Source: Porodaedalea pini (taxonomy: Eukaryota > Basidiomycota > Agaricomycetes > Hymenochaetales > Hymenochaetaceae). From it: DNA of 64,000 bases. Of this stretch, positions 57,989-64,000 are shown piece after piece (the stretch's first letter is position 1; each line of letters begins with the position of its first letter). The stretch spans positions 24,134-88,133 of the forward strand of contig NBAY01000113.1 in assembly GCA_002794775.1 (NCBI GenBank), in the 5' to 3' direction. The notes under the pieces are model-generated. The model saw nothing but the letters and a program-made list of their open reading frames with translations, was not told the DNA's origin and did not search any database. A program made the translations under genes and the position numbers.

Positions 57989-58024
57989 GTTCGAACTCGG
58001 TTCGAACTCGAACCGAACCGAACT
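57989..58024. repeat. TTCGAAC/GAACCGA short repeat
   Basis: GTTCGAACTCG occurs twice, followed by AACCGAACCGAAC. The TTCGAA cores are self-complementary, and the second half is a partial inverted copy of the first. It directly follows the uS2 fragment. Confidence 0.6.
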
Positions 58025-58210
58025 TTAGCACACTACTACATCTACACTCAAAAAGAATGGATTTCTTCAGTGAGTCTACGTTACATAGCGTACATCGCCA
58101 CATCACAGTTCTCCTTACTCTATACCTAATGCCACAACCTCGCTGGAACACGGGTTCCATGCAACGAGCGCAAAAAATCGACGTCAACGCCGACAATATC
58201 TACTCGAGTA

Positions 58211-60533
58211 TTACGCGAGCATCCATGGCGTTCGGTGGACCCAGCTGCGTGCCCGCTTTCCATACACATACATTGCTATAGTCGTCAGCAGAACCCACGC
58301 ATTAATTCCGCCTATCGTACAGAACGTCTTAAGAACACCTATGGAGTGATGCATCGAAATCAGCAAGGTCCAAAACATGGAAAGCGGGTGTGTTTGGAAG
58401 TTCAAAGGGGAACGAACCTTGATTGAGGAGCCAAGGAGTGAAGACATATGTCACTGCGAAAATGAGAATGTTCTTTAAACAACTATGGACAAGTGGAGAA
58501 TTAGCGCATGACTTAAGTCAATTTTAGGATACGACTCACTTTATTGTTGCAAATGCCTCAGGCGCATAGTTTGAATGCGCGTCTACAATATACGAGACGA
58601 CACTGTGAGCCGCAAATAGAGCCGGCTTAATATAAACGCACGATATGGTCGAGACACGTAGAAGTACGTACGCTATACTCCCAATCGCCTGCCCGAAGTT
58701 AAGCATCGAGAAGAAGATCTCAGGTCCTATCCAGAACTGTTCGAGGTGTGCGCTGATCGCCCATCCGAACCATCCAATCTCCGTCACCACAAACATTGGG
58801 ATCACCACAAGCAAGCGGAATCTAACATATTAAAGGTCAAGGGGGAGTAGTAAGCAAACTAGATTTGCCATATAAACCAAAATAATAATCACGCACTCAG
58901 GCTCGTAGACGCCTCCGTTGCGGCGCGCCATATACTTTACCGTCCAGTCGCTCAACGGGCCCGCTAAGACATTCCCGAGAAAGGCTGCGATGAACGGACC
59001 TACGCCCGCAATAAGCCCCACCGGACCTGCGCTGAAACCGTACCCAAACTGCGGATCCGAGAAGAGTAGCGAGACAGACACAGATAGGGCAACCACTTAA
59101 GAGATGTCGTGCGGTCAGCGATTCCTCAACATGCCTCAAAAAAAAAAGAGGGAGAGACATACACCAAGCATTCATTGTCCCAAATACGAGTACGCCCCAC
59201 GCGACCGCCGGGCTGAAGACGAGCGAGAAAGGACGAAGGGCTACCTTGAAAAAGTTTTCGTCCGAAAAGCGGTGGGAGGACCATGGTTTCATCAATTGTA
59301 AGAACGTCTTTGGAGTCTCTGCGTTCGAGCGCCTCTCGACATCAACTGGGACGTCTGATGTTTCAGATAGAGTCTCCTTTTCCTCGGAAGCTTTCTCAGA
59401 AGAGGGTGTTCTCTTCACAGAATCAAGCTGAGGCTCCTGAGACGCTCCACGCGAGTGCTTTTCATTGACTGGAACCACCACGCCGGGTGTTTGGCGGACG
59501 TAAGCTGTTTCCGGCACGAAAAAGATCGTCATGATAAAGAGAATTCCGAACTGTTATTGATTTGGATTTAAACAAGTTAAGGAAATTAGATGAAATAAGG
59601 GCCATACCAGTACAGCCTCTATAACGAAGCATATGCGCCATGATCTGCAAATGTTTAGAGACTCAGAGCTAGCCGATCGGAGCGGAGCGAACACGTACAC
59701 GTCTTGGATAAGATATCCATTTACAATAGAGACTCCGCAAACGCCTCCAAGAAGGGCAAACTGAAGACGTGCCGGTCGTCAGAACAATCTTCATCAGATG
59801 AAAGGGCACACTCACACTCCAAAGAGCGATCCACCTTCCTCTCTCGTGGACGAAGAAAATGTCGCTAACATAGGACATCAGAAAGACATCAGAAAAGTCT
59901 CAACAGAAAGGCTAACTAACTCACGAGATAGTAGCTTCTACAAGGCACTCGATTGGAGCCATACCAATGCCACCGATAATTCGACTCGCCGTCAAACTAC
60001 CAAGGTCCTGCGCTGCGGCACTCCAGATCGAGCTCGCAAGCAGAAACGCATTTCCAAGTAAGAATACTGGCCTCCGCCCCCATACGACGCTCGCCGGTGC
60101 TGTGAGGATCAGAATGAAGCCTGATGAGAGGACGAGATCCCCAGTGATCTTTGAGAGCGCGTCATTGGTCGTGTTGAGGGCTTCCGCAACTTGAACTAAG
60201 CCTGCACCAATGATGGGGCCAAATGCGCCTACGAGACCCGCACCGTACGTTATGGTCACCATGAGTGCGGCCTTGCGCCAGAGTGGCCAATTCAGCGGGT
60301 CGTTTGGCGAGTCCGAGGGTTGTGGCATGAGGATGATACCATCCTTTCCGCGCTTCACGTTTGCATCTGACGCGTCGATACGCGGGACACCAAGACTATG
60401 CAAGTCATCGAGGAGTGATGTTCCTTAACAAAGGGAATGAACATTTAGCCTACTAGACGTATGCGCTAAGCCAACGACACGTACCCGGGACGTTCTCCCC
60501 AAGATAGCGATCGCGCAGGATACCAAGACCCAT
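58211..60533 (-). CDS. Major facilitator superfamily transporter
   Basis: ATG 60533 (MGLGILRDRYLGENVPG), stop TAA 58213-58211. First exons are 60533-60485, 60423-59925, from 59864, and from 59760; several more follow. After a cytosolic start with SPNDPLNWPLWRK, helices carry the MFS pattern GRRPVFLLGNAF and the helix 4 motif ASRIIGGIGMAPIE. A long charged central loop rich in Ser/Glu (about bases 59470-59260) separates the halves. Late segments include VGPFIAAFLGNVLAGPLSDW, SYIVDAHSNYAPEAFA and NQGVLKTFCTIGG. This build resembles fungal HOL1-type transporters. With the transporter at 40,974 it brackets the PKS gene, so it may move the product or a precursor. Confidence 0.88.
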
Positions 60534-61627
60534 TGTTTGTTTGAAGGACAGAGCTAGTGAATCTAAGAGTTGAAATTTTGCTATTTCATCGCAGATTTAT
60601 ATTCGTGAAGGAAGCTAGCCAACCAGAACACAGTCCGACATATCGCGTTACCAGCCAACATCTAAGAAGATGTCTTCATTCTTTGTTGTATAATTTGGGA
60701 CGGGCAATCATTGGCTTGTGAACAGACGCTTCAGATTATGAAGCAAACTTGCGAAGACCGCATTTGCGTGCATGTGGGTTCGTGACTTCGCCGCGGCCTC
60801 TGGAGGTTAACATCACAAAAAATATCCACGGCTGGTAGTAGCGTGTACTGTCGGTAAGTGTATGACCGCTACCCGACAGACAGCGTTACAGGCGTGAAGG
60901 AACCAGTACCGGGCAACCCGGTCCTTAACCAGACCGGACGCATTTAATAGATAGTCGAAGTAGTGGGGGTGGGCAATTGCTGCGAGTCTCGCGCGAATAT
61001 TTTTTTGAGTCGGAGTTCTATTTGTTACAGCCGTTTTCATAAGTCCTGCAACACATGCATGTCACGTGAAATGAGCCGCATCTGAGCCAAAATGTCGAAA
61101 AATAGAATAAATGTCTATTTTCTCTGTAAATTCTGTGCAGTAAGTACTCAAAAAAAAAAGGCACGGTTCTCAGGAGCAGAAATATGTAAAATAGGGAGCA
61201 ATACCATCAGGAAAAAGGTAAAAAACTTCCATAGACTTATAAAGCTATAAATTATGTATTTTATGTGAAATCTGTAAAAGTGTTTATAGTGGTATCCCCC
61301 AAATGACAAGGAAGTACAAGTTATAATAGGACAGTGTAAGTTGAATATTTATTGTCAAATATTGAAAGAATGATTCTAATCTTGTGAAGAACTAAAAGAG
61401 ATTACAGTGGTATCTCAAAATGATAAGGTGTGATCCTACTTTCTAATTTTGGTTGATCAGGTATTAAATTGTAAGATGCATACAAGTCGCTACAAGATGT
61501 ATCAGTCTTTTCTTTGTTTACATAGTATATAATCTTATTATCATGCAATATAATAGTTTAGTACTCTTTAAACCATATTCCTTTAATTATAATATAGCAA
61601 ACTACAGTAAAGATATGCACAGCTGAG

Positions 61628-61865
61628 AGAAAGGATGGTGATGAGAGCAAGTGATCAACAGAGCCTTGAGCTTGTGATGAGAGAGCCAAGCAAGAAGTGG
61701 GAGAGTAAGTGAGTACATTGAGGGTGAAACCTTGAGCATGAAGGCATTGAGAATGAAATGTTGAAGGTGAGATGTTGAGAACAAAATGTCAAGAGCAAAG
61801 TGGTGAGAGCAAGGCATCGAGAGTGAGGTGTTGAGAGCGACAAGTACTGAGAGTGACAAGTAGGG
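61628..61865. repeat. Degenerate minisatellite, GAG-rich unit
   Basis: A run of about 20 imperfect units of roughly 10-12 bases built on TTGAGAGCAAGTG, for example TTGAGGGTGAAACC, TTGAGAACAAAATG and TTGAGAGCGACAAG. The purine bias is strong on the plus strand. Apparent minus-strand ORFs here are products of the repeat. Confidence 0.75.
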
Positions 61866-62036
61866 TTCTGTGTGTATGTATATTATATGGATATGGGCCG
61901 TATCATATACATATATGGCTGTGTCATATAAGCCTCTGCAAGGAGAAAATATGCACAGTATACATATGAGGTATGGAAAAAAATTGCTGTATACACTGTA
62001 TACAGCAAACTTTCTGGCATTGTAGTGCCGATGGCT

Positions 62037-62067
62037 ATGACCATGTGATCATTAATCACATGGTCAT
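62037..62067. repeat. Perfect 13-bp inverted repeat
   Basis: ATGACCATGTGAT, then CATTA, then ATCACATGGTCAT. No neighbouring gene explains it; it could be a terminal-repeat remnant or an extruding palindrome. Confidence 0.75.
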
Positions 62068-63402
62068 TGTTGTGGGCATGTGTGGCAATTGTCCCACCAA
62101 CTGCTCTTATCTCTCTCTTCCCTGCCCATCATTGCATCGTCTCCCCTCCTTGCTTAAGCTACCAGCAGCATACCCTCAACATAATGAGCTAGCAGGCTTC
62201 AAAGTGTGCCTTCAGGCTGATTGTAACTGGTAAGTAATCAAAATATCTCTTCTGCAGCTGCACTCTAAGCTAATTTGTTTCTAATCAGATGAATCTTGGC
62301 ATGAAGATCAAGGAGCTCAACACGCACATCTCCATGCACTACATCAAAAGTCCATGTTAAAGGTGCCATTAGGTGTCTCTGAGATTAGGCATATTGGTAA
62401 GTATTGCTATCAAATGCTTATTGGTATTCTGGCTGATTGCACATGCAAGGCTTCTTAATCTAGCCCCCTTTTTTTTTGTCATATGCATAGATCCAAAACA
62501 AGATTTTTCTTTTGTCCCCTGTATGTATGCATCTGTTAGAGTACGACCACATACTCAACAATCACTTAACCATCATGCCCGTGTATGATGTGGGCAGAGG
62601 TCAAGCGATGTGGGAGAATGATAGCAGGCGCCGTTCAGGTGACCACCACGCCCACAGACCCAGGAGTGAAGAGGAGAGGAGTCAAACACACGAGTGTCAT
62701 GGGCGACATTGTCAAGAGCAAGTAGTAGTGGATTCCAAGAATGCTGGGGTAAGGGACAATACAGGTGAACAAGCTACCTATATACGCAGCACTTGTGAGA
62801 TCTAACTACTATAAAGAGAATGACATTCCTAGGAAGTGGAATGTGATGGAACATCATGGAATGTTCTTACTAATGAGTGGACGACGTCGCCCCCAACCGC
62901 GTGCAAGGGTCACGCGATCGATAAGTGGGTGACGTCGGCAGAAGGAGCGACATCGGACGTAGTCTGGTGAGGGTAGGGAGGGAAGGGACGTCAGAGAGGG
63001 TGAAGACGATGAAAGAAGGGAAAAAGGAGAATGCGCACTTGGGATTCTAACAGCATCAAAGAGCTAGGGATGCCTGAAATTGACGAATAAAAAGTCCGTT
63101 CTGTAAATGCATATATAAGGTCAGAAATATAATTATTTTCAACTCAGTGACCTTGCGACCCAAGACCATCCTTGTTTTCTATCTCCTATTTCATATCTAA
63201 GAGGCTTGCACTCCATCAAAGTGAGTTTTTATGCTGTTTTATTGCAAAACTACTAATGATGATAAATAGTTTTACATGGATAACGTTTCTCAGACAATGA
63301 AGTGCAAGCAACATGAAGAAGTTGATCAAAACAACATAGTGAATGACAGGTGTGTTTGCATCCAATCCATAAAAGTATGAGAGGATGCAGATAAATGCAA
63401 AT

Positions 63403-63824
63403 TGTTAGGCGGGAGCCCAGGGGACGACTCGGACTGGGCAGGCCTCGGCTGACTATCGTCTGGGACATGCTATACTTGAGCGTAGACTCGGGACACACTT
63501 ACTCAGGCTAGGTCATCGCGGAGGTAAGAGGATTAATACCAGTCTAAACTAATACAAGGGGAGCGAGTCTCACCTAGGTTGTCGCGGAGGTAAGAGGAAA
63601 AGCAGAACAAGGAGTTCATGCGATTCCTGAGACCTCTTATAGCGGCGACCGTGGGACTATATTATCTAAAGTTACATAAACGGGCGGAATGGAACAAATG
63701 AAGGTCATGTGGAGGGAGTGTGAGAAATGATTGAAAAGACGATTAAATATAATGAGAAGGATCAATTAAAAGAAAGGAAATGATAAAAGGAAAATAAAAG
63801 AAAGGAAAAGTTCGAGTCCTAACA
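63403..63824 (-). repeat. LTR of a second chromovirus copy
   Basis: 422 bp with TGTTAG and CTAACA ends, clearly related to the 414-bp LTR but with many substitutions and small indels. It is a 3' LTR because pol sequence and a polypurine tract follow on the plus-strand right side. The AAAAGCAGAAC site is conserved (63598-63608). Confidence 0.93.
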
Positions 63825-64000
63825 TTATCCCCCCCTCAAGGTTGGGCGTCCCGACCAACCAAGATTGAGGTCGTCTGGCTCAGTGTCGACGAAGCGTGGG
63901 TGGAGTCATTGGCGAGGAATGTCAAGTTTACGAGGAGCGCCAGGGTGTTTTTGATAGAATTCAGCGATCGCCTCTTTTGCATTCTCGCCGAAGTCTGTCT
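63825..64000 (-). pseudogene. pol: 3' end of a second chromovirus pol, with in-frame stop
   Basis: The minus-strand frame reads FGENAKEAIAEFYQKHPGAPR and ends at PTLRGG-stop, matching the end of pol at 9840. A TGA replaces an Arg codon shortly after PRQ, so this copy is defective at the tail. The element continues beyond the window. Confidence 0.88.

Larger units (their letters stand above)
57175..58210. other. Intergenic region with a second uS2 fragment
   Basis: Holds the uS2 remnant (57719-57937) and a TTCGAAC-rich repeat just after it. Otherwise no gene is seen. Confidence 0.55.
60534..63402. other. AT-rich repeat-prone intergenic region
   Basis: Contains a minisatellite, a hairpin and an imperfect direct repeat (GTGGTATC ... 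AAATGA at about 61290 and 61406). Fragments near 62230-62805 look as if they might be spliced exons, but no frame or family can be supported. Confidence 0.5.

Noticed and set aside
57989..58024. tRNA T-loop (GTTCGAAC)
   Set aside because: The motif repeats without acceptor, D or anticodon arms; it is a simple repeat.
61602..61859. Minus-strand Ser/His/Leu-rich protein
   Set aside because: The ORF is a translation of the degenerate minisatellite.
1..64000. CRISPR arrays, operons or bacterial ribosome-binding sites
   Set aside because: The window is eukaryotic, with spliced genes throughout; no regularly spaced repeats of CRISPR type are present.

Overview
This window comes from an intron-rich basidiomycete nuclear genome, most likely an agaricomycete. 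Three things support that: short GT-AG introns of about 50-90 bases in nearly every gene, a DUF6698-like gene (a family I know only from agaricomycetes), and abundant Ty3/gypsy retroelements. I cannot name the species. Exons were joined by hand from splice consensus, reading phase and family similarity, so individual boundaries may be off by a base or more. For the main host genes the exon lengths sum to whole codons.

Bases 1-18,141 are a nested repeat island. It opens with the 3' half of a plus-strand gypsy element (protease, RT, RNase H, integrase; one in-frame stop). Next come a minus-strand Cys-rich coiled-coil gene and a GC-rich gag-like ORF with its own TATA box and one in-frame stop. 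A complete, very young chromodomain gypsy element (9426-15671, minus strand) has inserted into that older sequence. It has 414-bp LTRs differing at one base and a 5-bp target duplication CCCGC. It also carries a textbook -1 frameshift signal between gag and pol, and an 11-nt self-priming site. A solo LTR of the same family, with its own duplication GGATA, splits the DUF6698-like gene at 16,070-18,141. Another family member enters at the right edge (63,403-64,000).

Bases 19,073-39,388 are compact host DNA. In order: a GPI-anchored secreted protein, a GPI-anchored pepsin-like protease, an acidic unknown protein, the tRNA m5C methyltransferase Trm4/NSUN2, the mismatch-repair protein MSH2 (24 exons), the U4/U6 snRNP protein PRP3, mitochondrial ribosomal protein uL16m, an Atg14/UVRAG-family autophagy protein, and the NatC subunit Naa38. 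Most are essential housekeeping functions, several sharing very short divergent promoters.

Bases 40,974-60,533 look like a secondary-metabolite locus. A 2,583-residue polyketide synthase with an N-terminal acyl/aryl-AMP ligase (AL-ACP-KS-AT-DH-KR-ACP-ACP) lies between two major-facilitator transporters. Beside it is a divergent gene for an unknown protein with an internal duplication and a possible DM9/DUF3421-like tail. The start of the PKS resembles hispidin (styrylpyrone) synthases, but it adds a DH with both motif residues and a KR that appears to lack its catalytic tyrosine. Two degenerate fragments of the ribosomal protein uS2 (RPS0/RPSA) gene flank this region. Bases 60,534-63,402 are AT-rich, with a degenerate minisatellite and a perfect hairpin but no gene I can support.
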